This document shows, one piece after another, positions 1 to 8,632 of a DNA stretch of 64,000 nt. Positions within the stretch are counted from its first letter, which is position 1; every line of letters starts with the position of its first letter. A program made the translations under genes and the position numbers. This DNA comes from Nostoc sp. ATCC 43529 (GTDB lineage Bacteria > Cyanobacteriota > Cyanobacteriia > Cyanobacteriales > Nostocaceae): positions 1 to 64,000 of the forward strand of contig LWTK01000048.1 of NCBI GenBank assembly GCA_003326205.1. Direction: 5' to 3'. The notes below the pieces were generated by a model, which worked only from the letters and a program-made list of their open reading frames with translations, was not told the origin of the DNA and ran no database searches.

Positions 1-289
1 AAATTGGGTAGAAGTGCAAACCAATTGCGTTGGAGGAAGGTACTACTGCACCGGAGATGATGTTGTTTCCGTACAGTAAGGAACCTGCTACTGGCTCACG
101 GATTCCATCGATGTCTACTGGTGGTGCTGCGATGAAGGCAATTACGAAGCAGGCGGTGGCGGCTAGCAGGGTGGGGATCATTAGTACTCCGAACCAGCCG
201 ATGTAGAGGCGGTTGTTGGTGCTGGTGATCCAGTTTGCAAACCGCTCCCATACGTTGGCGCTTTCGCGACGTTGAATGGTTGCTGTCAT
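1..289 (-). CDS. psbA: Photosystem II reaction-centre protein D1 (5' part only)
   Basis: The first 96 codons of a psbA gene run off the left edge of the window. The protein begins MTATIQRRESANVWERF and continues through the first membrane helix (around NRLYIGWFGVLMIPTL) to a lumenal stretch ending at SNAIGLHFYPI. This is the conserved N-terminus of D1, the thylakoid subunit that carries the P680, pheophytin and QB sites of photosystem II. The diagnostic residue 130 lies outside the window, so the D1 isoform cannot be told. Cyanobacteria usually carry several psbA copies. Confidence 0.97.
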   Translation of the reverse strand, partial: MTATIQRRESANVWERFANWITSTNNRLYIGWFGVLMIPTLLAATACFVIAFIAAPPVDIDGIREPVAGSLLYGNNIISGAVVPSSNAIGLHFYPI

Positions 290-327
290 TGTTTTATAAA
301 TGCGGTTGTTTTTTGACCGGATGAATT

Positions 328-384
328 AGGCGATTTGTTTTCGCCTGTGAATGTAATTTACATTGCTTTACGTAATTTAATCAA
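328..384 (-). promoter_or_regulatory. psbA: Candidate psbA promoter and leader stem-loop
   Basis: Reading toward psbA, a TTGATT (379-384) and a TAAATT (355-360) are spaced by 18 bp and could be -35 and -10 boxes. Downstream, in the presumed leader, AGGCGA and TCGCCT (328-333/341-346) form a perfect 6-bp stem with a 7-nt loop. psbA leaders often hold light-response and mRNA-stability elements. The box assignment is inference; the stem is seen directly. Confidence 0.35.
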
Positions 385-491
385 GTTTTATTAAGACAGT
401 AAAACTTATGTTAGTTATAAGCTTTACTTATTTAAAGTTGAGAAAAGGCGATCGCCTGCTTGCCATATAGATATGCAGACAATTGCGATGA

Positions 492-523
492 AAAAGCCCA
501 GTTTCCACAGGGACTGGGCTTTT
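492..523 (-). terminator. Rho-independent terminator of the hsp20 gene
   Basis: An 11-bp perfect stem (AAAAGCCCAGT 492-502 with ACTGGGCTTTT 513-523) closes a 10-nt loop. On the minus strand it ends in a run of T, about 60 bp beyond the stop of the small heat-shock gene. The stem is symmetrical enough to act on transcripts from either side. Confidence 0.8.
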
Positions 524-585
524 AGCTATCTCAATCTATCAAAGGAGGTAAACTAGTGCGATCGCAACTGATTAAGCAAAGGTGA

Positions 586-1023
586 TTAGAGATTAACCTT
601 GACAACTTTGTTCTTTTCTTGCTCAGTTTTAGGTAGTGTCAGGTGCAAGATGCCATCTTTATAATCTGCGGTGACATTGGTGTTTTGAATCCGAGCAGAT
701 AAAGGAATTACGCGTTGGAATTTACCGTAGTAAAATTCGGTCTTGGTAGTACCCTTTTCTTCAGTTTTAGTTTCAGACTTACGTTCAGCGCTGATGTGAA
801 CAGCATCTTCAGTGACTTGAATATCTAAATCTTTGGCTTCGATTCCTGGCAGTTCTAGCTTCAGATAAATAGCATCATCAGTCTCTTGGAGTTCAGCCGC
901 GGGAAATTTGATAAAATCTCTATCCAAAAATCCACTTGGTACTCTGGTGTCTTCAAATAAGTTATTAATTTGGCGTTGTAGAGTGTCAATTTCTCTCCAA
1001 GGATTCCAACGAACTAATGCCAT
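586..1023 (-). CDS. Small heat-shock protein, Hsp20/alpha-crystallin family
   Basis: This 145-residue protein holds unfolding proteins in a refoldable state without ATP. The alpha-crystallin domain spans roughly residues 40-145: PAAELQETDDAIYLKLELPG at the start, YYGKFQRVIPL in the middle and DGILHLTLPK near the end. The start at MALVRWNPWREI is preferred over an in-frame GTG/TTG-like extension because GAGGAAGAG lies just upstream. A perfect terminator follows. It is a paralogue of the Hsp20 gene at 55435-55929 and shares the WNPWREIDTLQRQ-type N-terminus. Confidence 0.95.
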   Translation of the reverse strand: MALVRWNPWREIDTLQRQINNLFEDTRVPSGFLDRDFIKFPAAELQETDDAIYLKLELPGIEAKDLDIQVTEDAVHISAERKSETKTEEKGTTKTEFYYGKFQRVIPLSARIQNTNVTADYKDGILHLTLPKTEQEKNKVVKVNL

Positions 1024-1274
1024 AACTCTTCCTCGCAATTAATTATTTGTTTAATAAGTTTTGCACTTGGTCTTGTGCTTACTTTCAATATTACGCATGG
1101 TTAAAACTACTGTAAATTCGGTTATTATCACCAATAAAATGATGATTACCGCACTATGTTATTGATGCTCATAGATTACGGTTTACTCTGATTTTTATGT
1201 TCGGTAAACCGAAATATGCGTGGCAATTGAAGAAGGCAAAAAGCACTTATGTTTAAATACAGTTCAGTTAAGCA

Positions 1275-1365
1275 TTTTTGCTCTTTCTTCTCTCTGCTTC
1301 CTCTGCGCCTCTGCGGTTCGTAAAAAAACAGTTCTCGCCTTAACTGAAGCGTATTGACTTATGTT
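1275..1365. repeat. Dispersed Nostoc-type intergenic repeats
   Basis: The C/T-rich phrase with CTCTGCGCCTCTGCGG (about 1298-1316) resembles tracts at 12207-12262 and 62395-62422. Right after it, TTAACTGAAGCGTATTGA (1340-1357) recurs nearly unchanged at 14184-14201. Neither is coding. The rest of the 1024-1567 gap is AT-rich with no gene I can support. Confidence 0.5.
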
Positions 1366-1387
1366 TCGTACCCTGCGAGAAACTACG

Positions 1388-1445
1388 CAACAGATGGGGA
1401 TTCAAACCCCACCTGAACGAGAGCCACCAAATTTCCAATTTGGTA
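1388..1445 (-). other. tRNA T-arm-like hairpin beside a second hairpin
   Basis: On the minus strand TGGGG-TTTGAAT-CCCCA has the 5-bp stem and 7-nt loop of a tRNA T-arm and is followed by seven bases that could be an acceptor strand (TCTGTTG). A second perfect hairpin, CCAAATT/AATTTGG, lies beside it (1428-1444). I could not build a proper anticodon or D-arm, so this is at most a decayed tRNA or an unrelated hairpin. Confidence 0.25.
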
Positions 1446-1567
1446 TGGGTCTTAAACGCGACTTTTCCACTACTGAATTTGACAGCAACCCAAGTGTTGG
1501 CGTCCGGACAAATCTAATATTTGATAATACAATTAATTTCAATAATCAAATGCGATCGCTACACCAA

Positions 1568-2176
1568 TCACCCAATGGGACGATTGCCAGGATTGACTGC
1601 ATGAATATATTCACTACCCGAGCGCGGTCTTCCTCGTTTATAATAAGCTTCTTCTGGTTTACCCCATCCCAGCTGCAAAATTATTTCCAAAAAGCTAGAA
1701 TTTTCCCACTTCCATAAACTTGCCCATTCTGTTCTTTGAGCAATTCTTTCAACATCAGGTTTAGTAATTTGTTCGTGTTGTTTACTATTGTTGAAACTTA
1801 AATATAAGTCCATTCCCGTAGTTACTTCATACCAAAATTCCAAAATCGAGTTTTTAGCGGCTTTTAAAATCTCTAAATCACTGGTAAGCGCTATTAATTC
1901 GGTATCTACTTCGGGATAATGCAAGGTTTTACCTTTGACTGTCATTTCCCGCCAGATAATACCTGACACTTGATTTTCTCTTTGGTAGTCGTGAATTGCC
2001 GCTTTGAAATCTTGATAGGCTGTGAACTTTTGCAAGCCATCAGTTCTGATAAACTGGTCAATTACGGGATTACCAGAAACTTTTACCTCTAATTTCAAGC
2101 GTTTTCCTTTGAGGCAAGCTTGGCGTTCGTCTGCCAAAATTTGGATTAGTTCTTGAGTGGTGTAAACCTTTGGCAT
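1568..2176 (-). CDS. Conserved cyanobacterial protein of unknown function
   Basis: A 202-residue soluble protein with no recognised domain. It begins MPKVYTTQELIQILADERQ, has a mixed charged composition with no signal peptide or membrane span, and ends in a basic/Gly-rich tail (YYKRGRPRSGSEYIHAVNPG). Codon use looks like its neighbours and the frame is uninterrupted, so it is likely a real gene. It stands alone, with about 300 bp to the next gene upstream. Confidence 0.6.
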   Translation of the reverse strand: MPKVYTTQELIQILADERQACLKGKRLKLEVKVSGNPVIDQFIRTDGLQKFTAYQDFKAAIHDYQRENQVSGIIWREMTVKGKTLHYPEVDTELIALTSDLEILKAAKNSILEFWYEVTTGMDLYLSFNNSKQHEQITKPDVERIAQRTEWASLWKWENSSFLEIILQLGWGKPEEAYYKRGRPRSGSEYIHAVNPGNRPIG

Positions 2177-2448
2177 CAGAATACACTTTGGTTAGTCATT
2201 GGTTATTGGGCAAGGGGAATTTGTCATTAGTTATGAACTATAGACTATGAATTCACTATTTAACTTGTTAATACAGAATCATTTAAATAAGTCAGCCTCA
2301 TGAACTGTACAGACAAATAATGCATGAAAAAGAGAATAGGTAAAGAATTTAGTTTGGAACCTTTTGCATTATGCCTCCTGCCTCCTGTCTTTTACTGATT
2401 ATGCTTTGCAATCGAAAACAATGCAGTAACAGACAGCACTAAAAATTA

Positions 2449-2470
2449 GGGCAGACCAACTGGTCTACCC
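2449..2470 (-). terminator. Terminator after the PSI accumulation-factor-like gene
   Basis: AGACC/GGTCT (2453-2457/2462-2466) is flanked by GGG and CCC, giving a stem of about 8 pairs with one mismatch. On the minus strand it is followed by TAATTTTT. It lies only 7 bp past the stop codon at 2477. Confidence 0.6.
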
Positions 2471-2476
2471 AATAAC

Positions 2477-3064
2477 TTACTTAGCTAACTCACTACTGAA
2501 CTCATTGAAAGCCCGTCGCTTTAGCTGTGCTGTTTCGGTGCGTGGTGATAAATCGAATATTTTGCGAAATTCATCATCTATCTCTTCAAAAGGTACTTGA
2601 CCCGTTTTATTCAGAACTACTTGACCTGATTGATTAAACACTAAAACCTGAGGAACGCTCCCAGAATAGTAATATCCTGGTTCTGTAGGATCGTAGGTTT
2701 GTTTGAGCGGGATGCTATCTACACTAATAGGGATAATCTCTACTACCCGACCATATAATTCCTGTACTCGTGAAATGGAAATGGCATATCTTTTGGAATC
2801 GCTGCTGTCATCGAGATAAAAGGCCAAAAATACGGGTTTATGTTCTGCTAAAGCCTGTGCCAGTGTCTGTTTGGAGGGAACTAATGAACCATTACCCGCA
2901 TAGACCACGAACATATTGCCATCATATCTATCATCATTGAGACCAGCAGATGCAGGTTGCATACTTATAATGAACAGACAAACAACCAACAACACGCATT
3001 TGGACAGCAATTTTTGCCAGCCAGTAAGTTTTTTATGTAAAAAAAGAAACTTTGTGCTATTCAT
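2477..3064 (-). CDS. Thylakoid-lumen photosystem I accumulation-factor-like protein
   Basis: About 195 residues. The N-terminus has a basic segment, a hydrophobic core (KCVLLVVCLFIISMQ) and an ASA-G site near residue 41, so export to the lumen or periplasm is expected. The mature part starts GLNDDRYDGNMFVVYAGNGS and has a thioredoxin-fold look (KPVFLAFYLDDSSDSKRY, VPQVLVFNQSGQVVLNKTG) but no CxxC pair. I recognise the pattern as the cyanobacterial family annotated as a photosystem I accumulation factor; this comes from memory of the family. The ATG at 3064 is preferred over a TTG one codon upstream. Confidence 0.7.
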   Translation of the reverse strand: MNSTKFLFLHKKLTGWQKLLSKCVLLVVCLFIISMQPASAGLNDDRYDGNMFVVYAGNGSLVPSKQTLAQALAEHKPVFLAFYLDDSSDSKRYAISISRVQELYGRVVEIIPISVDSIPLKQTYDPTEPGYYYSGSVPQVLVFNQSGQVVLNKTGQVPFEEIDDEFRKIFDLSPRTETAQLKRRAFNEFSSELAK

Positions 3065-3232
3065 CAAAAGAAACCTTGCAAGCTATTACTTGTTGTGAGT
3101 TGTGCTGAAATTGGCAAACTGGGCTGGATATATAATTACGCCCGCGCACTATTTTTTAAGATAACTTGTATTGATGAATCGAATGCGAGACGCTATTCCA
3201 GACACCGCAGAATTCGACGAGCTTGCGGTAAA

Positions 3233-5221
3233 CTACACATATATTGACTCAGTGCCTAATATAGTCAAAATAGCTTGCATTAGTACTTCTGGTTCAATTG
3301 GTTTGCAAATATGCTGTTGAAAGCCGGCGGCTAGTGCTTTTTGTTTATCGCTATCTCCAGCATAAGCAGTAAGAGCGATCGCTGGAATTTCTCCGCCTCG
3401 ATCGGGCGACTGCTTTCTAATTTGCCGAATAAGTGTGTAGCCATCCATATCGGGCATACCAATATCACTGATTAGCAAATCAAATTTTGCTTGTCCCAAA
3501 CTGCTCAGAGCTTGACTAGCTGAGTAGGCTTGGGTTACTTGCACGCCGTACTCTTCTAGCAGGAAGGCGATCAGCTCCCGCGAATCTGTGTCATCCTCTA
3601 CCAGCAGTGCTTGTAATCCATTGAGATTGAGATGAGAGCGATTATCAGACGCAGTAGGATCTTGATTTAGTTTTGCCGCAGCAATGAGTGGAAGCTTGAC
3701 TGTAAACGTTGCTCCTTCTCCTTCTCCAGGACTCGCTGCTGCAACGGTTCCTCCGTGCAGTTCCACCAAATGATGCACAATGGCTAACCCCAATCCTAAG
3801 CCGCCAAATTTTCGGGTGGTTGTTCCATCAGCTTGGCGGAAGTAATCAAAGACGTAGGGCAGAAAGTCACTAGAGATACCCCTACCAGTGTCGCTCACAG
3901 TGAGTTGAGCGTATTCCGAAAGATTCCCTTCACCTCCATCCTCGATTCTTTCTAACCGCACCTTGACTCGACCACCTTGTGGGGTAAATTTAATCGCGTT
4001 GGCAAGTAAATTCCAAACAACTTGTTGCAAACGAGCTGAGTCACCCAGTACTTGACCAAGGTTCGGTTCAAATATTGTTTCAATCTGAATGGATTTAGCT
4101 TCGGCTGCGAGACGGACGGTTTCCAGGGCAGCTTTGATGGTAAAAGTTAGATTGACTGGAATTGTGTTCAAACTTAACTTGCCTTGGAGAATGCGCGACA
4201 CATCGAGCAGATCTTCAATTAGTTGTGCTTGTAACTTAGCATTGCGTTCAATGGTTTCGAGTGCGTACTTACTTTTGGCTGTGTCCGGGTGGCTGTTTTG
4301 CAGAATTTTTGCCCAACCCAAAATCGGATTCAGGGGCGATCGCAATTCATGAGACAATACTGCAAGAAACTCATCTTTAATTCGGTTAGCTTGCTGTGCT
4401 TGTTCGGTTTTCTGCTGCAAAGAGAGCATCAGATCATTGAGGCGATCGTTCTGTTCTTGTAGTAAAGCTTGTGCTTGTTTGCGCTCGGTAATCTCTGACA
4501 GGATGAAAACGGCACCGGTGAGAGTCCCCTGCCGATTAAATGCCGGGTCGATGGTTTTGGCAAACCACCGTCCTTGAGACTGAAATTCTAGAACTTGGCG
4601 TTGATGAGTTTCTTTAGCACGGCGAAAGCAAATGCCGTCACCGATTCCCCATTGTGCGTTGATCAATTCATGGTAAAGACGACCCAAAATTTCGCTCTGA
4701 TGCTTGTCAACCATCTGTATCATCGCTCGATTACACCGCAGAATTCTACCTTCCCGGTCTACCAGACATACACCGTCATTGATAGAGTCAAAAGTGCTTT
4801 GCCACTCTCGCGCTGAGGACAAAGCGCATTCTTCTGCCCGTCGAATTCGCAGTAGCGATCGCACCGTCGCAACCAATTCAATGGGTTCAATTGGTTGTGC
4901 TAAATAGGCATCGGCACCGCTATCTAAGCCTTCTACTTTGTCGTGGCTTTGAATAAAACTTGCACTAAGGTGCAGCACCGGAATAAAAGTTGTTTCCGGG
5001 TTTGCCTTAATTTGGCGACAGACTTCAAAGCCACTCAAATCCGGTAATTTGACATCCAAAATTATCAAAGCAGGCTGATATTCAAGAACTGCCTTTAATC
5101 CTGCTGCTCCAGTTGCTGCTTCCACCACGGTAAACCCTGCATTTTGCAAAATTCGGGTGACAACGTAACGATTGGCTTCGTTATCGTCAACATGCAAAAT
5201 GGTCACCTGTAGTTCAGACAT
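3233..5221 (-). CDS. Hybrid sensor histidine kinase (REC-PAS-HisKA-HATPase-REC)
   Basis: A 662-residue cytosolic kinase, last gene of the stressosome-like operon. Order: receiver 1 (about 5-125, phospho-acceptor D56 in LIILDVKLP), PAS (140-250), coiled coil, HisKA with H291 in SHELRSPLNP, HATPase (N box WNLLANAIKFT, SDTGRGIS, GLGLGLAI), and a C-terminal receiver (ISDIGMPDMDG). It has no membrane span and no DNA-binding output. The ATG at 5221 overlaps the TGA of the preceding gene by 8 bp (ATGTCTGA) and follows GGGGGGAGAG, so the two are probably translationally coupled. An in-frame start 16 codons upstream has no such support. Confidence 0.93.
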   Translation of the reverse strand: MSELQVTILHVDDNEANRYVVTRILQNAGFTVVEAATGAAGLKAVLEYQPALIILDVKLPDLSGFEVCRQIKANPETTFIPVLHLSASFIQSHDKVEGLDSGADAYLAQPIEPIELVATVRSLLRIRRAEECALSSAREWQSTFDSINDGVCLVDREGRILRCNRAMIQMVDKHQSEILGRLYHELINAQWGIGDGICFRRAKETHQRQVLEFQSQGRWFAKTIDPAFNRQGTLTGAVFILSEITERKQAQALLQEQNDRLNDLMLSLQQKTEQAQQANRIKDEFLAVLSHELRSPLNPILGWAKILQNSHPDTAKSKYALETIERNAKLQAQLIEDLLDVSRILQGKLSLNTIPVNLTFTIKAALETVRLAAEAKSIQIETIFEPNLGQVLGDSARLQQVVWNLLANAIKFTPQGGRVKVRLERIEDGGEGNLSEYAQLTVSDTGRGISSDFLPYVFDYFRQADGTTTRKFGGLGLGLAIVHHLVELHGGTVAAASPGEGEGATFTVKLPLIAAAKLNQDPTASDNRSHLNLNGLQALLVEDDTDSRELIAFLLEEYGVQVTQAYSASQALSSLGQAKFDLLISDIGMPDMDGYTLIRQIRKQSPDRGGEIPAIALTAYAGDSDKQKALAAGFQQHICKPIEPEVLMQAILTILGTESIYV

Positions 5222-7412
5222 TGCTCTCCCCCCAAGCATCCACAACAATTCCGGCTTTGACAAGGGCATCTTGAAGTTGGCCGTAGACCCATTCGCCCTT
5301 GGCGTTGTCGCACTCTTGCGGCTTGTCGTCAGACATCGCTGCTGTTTGAGAAACTGTTTCTTTGGAAATAATGGCGATACTTTGTTTTGCTAACTGCTTG
5401 TGTACTTCTGCATCCAGTTGAGCAGATGAATGGATGATTACAGGAATCGCCTGAGTGACGGAATTGTTTTTAAGCTGCTGGAGTACATCAAACCCACCGA
5501 TCTCTGGCATTTCCAAATCAAGCACGATCGCATTTGGATGCTCCCGTTGTGCCAAATCTAATCCTTCTTGTCCGTTCGCGGCTTCTAAAATACTCAATTG
5601 TGTATTTACCAACAGCTGTTTTACAAGATACCGATAGGCGGGATCGTCGTCGATTAATAAAATTTTTTGAGGACTATTCTTATTAATCAGCGTATTGAGT
5701 TTATTTAACAGCGGCAATCTGTCTGCGGGCTTAATTAGAAAGCCGTCGGCTCCTAGTGCCAGTGCTTGTTTCTCATTATCAATGATGGTAATAACGAGTA
5801 CAGGGATGGTACGAGTCGCTTCATCTCCTTTGAGTTCTCGCAAGAACGTCCAGCCGTTTTGCCCTTCCAGCATAATATCTAACATAATTGCCATCGGTCG
5901 AACTTGTTCTAAGACAAGCCTTGCCTGAGCTAAGGTGCGGGTCGGAATCAATTGATAGGTTGACTCCTGAAGGTGCTTTTCGTAAATAAATAGCGTTTCT
6001 GGATGATCTTCAACCGCGAGAATGGGCAGGCGATTTGGCTCAACTGAGGCGGGTTGCAGTGGGGTGGGAAATTCAGTTGCATGTGGGTAGACGATGGGAA
6101 TCGATGCTGTAAAGGTGGAGCCTTGACCCAGGTCGCTTTTCATCGAAATGCTGCCACCGAGTAGCTCTGCTAGCTTACGCGATAACGGCAATCCTAACCC
6201 GGTTCCCTTCACCAGCTTTTGCAAAGAGGACTCAATTTGCACAAAATCCTCAAAAATGCGTTCGCGATCGCTTGGAGCAATGCCGATGCCCGTATCGGAT
6301 ACGGTGAAGGTCACGGTATGACCTGTTTGCATGGCGCTGACGCGCACTTCTCCCTGCTGAGTAAATTTAAGGGCATTGGAGACAAAGTTTCTGAGAATTT
6401 GAGCGACTTTGCCCTCATCGGTATAAAGCACAGGTATGGCATTGGGTTCCTCGACAATCAGTGCCACAGAGGAGCCTTGAACCAATAATGGGCGTAGCAT
6501 TCCCCGCAAGGTGGCAAATAAGTCACTGACTTTAAAGGAACTGGGACGCACTTCAATTTTTCCAGCTTCCACCTTGGCCAAATCCAGCAAGTCGTTGACC
6601 AATTCTGATAATCCGATGGCTGCCTTTTGGATAAATGTTATCTGCTTTTCTTGCTCGGCACTCAAATCGCCATCCATCCGCGCCAGCAGCATCCGAGACA
6701 GGGACAAAATCGAGTTAAGCGGCGTGCGAAACTCATGGCTCATATTCGAGAGAAAGCGGGTTTTTAGCTCGTTTGCCTTTTGCAGCGAGTCTGCCTTCTC
6801 ATCCAGTTCTGCGTAGAGGGCAACCACACCGCGATTGGTATCTTCTAGTTCTCGATTGAGATAGATAAGTTCTTCCTCGCGCTTCCGCAGCTCTGCCATT
6901 GCCCGGAGTAACTCCTGGTTTTGTCGCTGGATTTCTTCATAGGGATTCTGAGGCGATCGCCCAATGACGGTTTCTCGAATCTGCTGCAATTGCGAATCGC
7001 TGAAAGTGGGCGTGCGCTTCGATAACCTTTTGCTCATCACCACCGTTGTTCCTTGTCCCGGTAGCGATTCAATCTCAAAGAAATCCATTAGTCTACGGGT
7101 GCCGAGGATGCCCAATTCCATTCCTGTGCCAGAGGTGTTGCGTCCTGCCAAAATGTCTGCCAGATGAGGAATGCCCTCACCTCGATCCTGAACCTGAATG
7201 ACAAACCCTTGCGGCTCTCCTTCAACACAAAATTCCACTGTTCCGCCTTTGGCATACTCAAAGGCGTTGCGGGCAATTTCGGAAACTGCCGTTGCTAATC
7301 GTGCTTGATCTTGAACATCAAAGCCCAGCTGCTCGGCAATTTCCCTAGTTCGTTGCCGAGCTTGCACAACATCCTGTTCGTAGTGGATTTCGAGGCTGAA
7401 AAGAATTGTCAC
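5214..7412 (-). CDS. Hybrid histidine kinase with an N-terminal RsbT-like ATPase domain
   Basis: Roughly 732 residues. Residues about 1-130 are an RsbT/RsbW-type HATPase (VSEIARNAFEYA, QDRGEGIPH, GTGMELGI), unlike the usual sensor input. A coiled coil (155-215) leads to HisKA with SHEFRTPLN (H226), a standard HATPase (NFVSNALKFT, SDTGIGIA, GTGLGLPL), then two receivers with D512 (IMLDIMLEG) and D632 (IVLDLEMPE). The GTG at 7412 is chosen because GGAG lies 9 nt upstream; a TTG seven codons earlier is the alternative. By similarity to neighbouring RsbT the first domain may bind the STAS proteins, which would link stressosome state to phosphorelay; that is inference. Confidence 0.9.
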   Translation of the reverse strand: MTILFSLEIHYEQDVVQARQRTREIAEQLGFDVQDQARLATAVSEIARNAFEYAKGGTVEFCVEGEPQGFVIQVQDRGEGIPHLADILAGRNTSGTGMELGILGTRRLMDFFEIESLPGQGTTVVMSKRLSKRTPTFSDSQLQQIRETVIGRSPQNPYEEIQRQNQELLRAMAELRKREEELIYLNRELEDTNRGVVALYAELDEKADSLQKANELKTRFLSNMSHEFRTPLNSILSLSRMLLARMDGDLSAEQEKQITFIQKAAIGLSELVNDLLDLAKVEAGKIEVRPSSFKVSDLFATLRGMLRPLLVQGSSVALIVEEPNAIPVLYTDEGKVAQILRNFVSNALKFTQQGEVRVSAMQTGHTVTFTVSDTGIGIAPSDRERIFEDFVQIESSLQKLVKGTGLGLPLSRKLAELLGGSISMKSDLGQGSTFTASIPIVYPHATEFPTPLQPASVEPNRLPILAVEDHPETLFIYEKHLQESTYQLIPTRTLAQARLVLEQVRPMAIMLDIMLEGQNGWTFLRELKGDEATRTIPVLVITIIDNEKQALALGADGFLIKPADRLPLLNKLNTLINKNSPQKILLIDDDPAYRYLVKQLLVNTQLSILEAANGQEGLDLAQREHPNAIVLDLEMPEIGGFDVLQQLKNNSVTQAIPVIIHSSAQLDAEVHKQLAKQSIAIISKETVSQTAAMSDDKPQECDNAKGEWVYGQLQDALVKAGIVVDAWGESNV

Positions 7413-7446
7413 GTCGCTTCGCTCCGAATTCAAAATTCACGCATTA

Positions 7447-7572
7447 AGTAGGTAGACATAATCAAATGTAAGATTGGAGCTTTGTTCGTAGTAAGCCATT
7501 TATCGCTCTTAACAGACGTTTTAATCGCTCAAGCCCATACTACGAACTTTAGTTTAATTGAGTCCTTCTACT
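7447..7572. mobile_element. MITE family 1, copy 1 (126 bp, TA-flanked)
   Basis: Imperfect terminal inverted repeats (AGTAGGTAGACATAATCAAA at one end; the other end, inverted, reads AGTAGAAGGACTCAATTAAA) enclose a hairpin-rich core with TTCGTAGTA. A TA lies on each side, as expected for an IS630/Tc1-mariner-type target duplication. A second copy of exactly the same length is at 45226-45351 and a truncated inverted one at 46430-46524. This copy lies between two genes of the stressosome operon. There is no coding capacity. Confidence 0.75.
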
Positions 7573-7623
7573 TAGAACCCCCATAAATAAATTTAGGGGC
7601 TTGTACCATCAAGGAATAATTGG

Positions 7624-8631
7624 TCAATTGACTATTCCTTTAGCCACTAACACCGTCACATCGTCGCGTTCTCGGTTAAAGTCCCGGTATAGTAGACCTG
7701 CAATCAGGCTGGGATGTTTTTGGCTCAAACCGGGATAGCGATCGAGCCGCCACTTAGTATCTAATCCGTCAGAATGCATAATTAAAAGTCCGTTAGCATA
7801 CCACGGATAGCTAAACTCTTGAATTTTGCGGATTTCATGCCCTACCGTGCCGTTATGAGATAGGAGATTGTGGTGTTTGCTAAACGAGAAAATGCTGGCA
7901 GAAATATTACCAATTCCGGCAAAGCGGACAGACTGTTGTTCAAAGTCGATTTCCGCAATGGCCAGCACTGCTCCTCGTGTAGTTCGCAAGGCGGCGTGGG
8001 CAGCTTCAACGATCGCCCCAGGAGAAAGATGATGATGGTCTTGAAATATTCTTAGGGCTTGGGAAGCAGCACTGGCAGCCGCAGCTCCATGCCCCAAGCC
8101 ATCGACTACTAGCAACAAACTGCGGTCAACATCCACTTGACATGCCCAAGCATCTCCGGAGATGTCCTCCCCTTGTTTGGGCAAACAGATCGCTCCAATT
8201 TCTAAGGTTTTTTGAGGCGGATGGGATGCCGAGTCCGACCAAACGTGGGCTAGGAGTGCTGTCCCTTGCTTGGGAATCGAGTAAATTTCCAATAAATTAG
8301 AGAGGCGAAGAATTGCGCCCAACCCGTTGCCTGATGTTCCGGCTGTGGAAAAGCCATCTTGCAAACATTCATCTACATCGACCATCCCCGGCCCTTTATC
8401 GAGGGATAAAACCTCAATGCCAACGGCTAAATCTTGCTTGAGCGATCGCAGCAGCATCACTCCGCCGCCAGCGTGCTGCACCAAATTGTTACCAATCTCT
8501 GTCACCACAATACCAACCTTGCCCCGTTGGGTTTCCTGAAAGCCGAGCCGAGTTACCAAAGCCATCGCTAAACGTCGGGCTTCCCCGGTCTGGCTGGATT
8601 CAGTAATTGTGATGGCGACAGATTCGATCAT
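7624..8631 (-). CDS. RsbX-like PP2C/SpoIIE phosphatase fused to an RsbT-like ATPase domain
   Basis: 335 residues. Residues 1-135 form a GHKL ATPase of the anti-sigma/switch type (VVTEIGNNLVQHA, LDKGPGM, GNGLGAI). Residues about 145-335 form a SpoIIE/PP2C phosphatase with the metal-binding acidic residues in ISGDAW, VVDGLGHG, HSDGLD and RDDVTVLV. In stressosomes RsbX dephosphorylates RsbR and RsbS and resets the complex; the same role is likely here. It starts one base after the rsbT stop, so the genes are coupled. The MITE separates it from the next gene downstream. Confidence 0.88.
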   Translation of the reverse strand: MIESVAITITESSQTGEARRLAMALVTRLGFQETQRGKVGIVVTEIGNNLVQHAGGGVMLLRSLKQDLAVGIEVLSLDKGPGMVDVDECLQDGFSTAGTSGNGLGAILRLSNLLEIYSIPKQGTALLAHVWSDSASHPPQKTLEIGAICLPKQGEDISGDAWACQVDVDRSLLLVVDGLGHGAAAASAASQALRIFQDHHHLSPGAIVEAAHAALRTTRGAVLAIAEIDFEQQSVRFAGIGNISASIFSFSKHHNLLSHNGTVGHEIRKIQEFSYPWYANGLLIMHSDGLDTKWRLDRYPGLSQKHPSLIAGLLYRDFNRERDDVTVLVAKGIVN

Positions 8632-8632
8632 T

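Noticed and set aside
1361..1717. Plus-strand frame of 118 codons
   Set aside because: It overlaps the T-arm-like hairpin and the 3' end of the minus-strand gene at 1568-2176 and looks non-protein-like.
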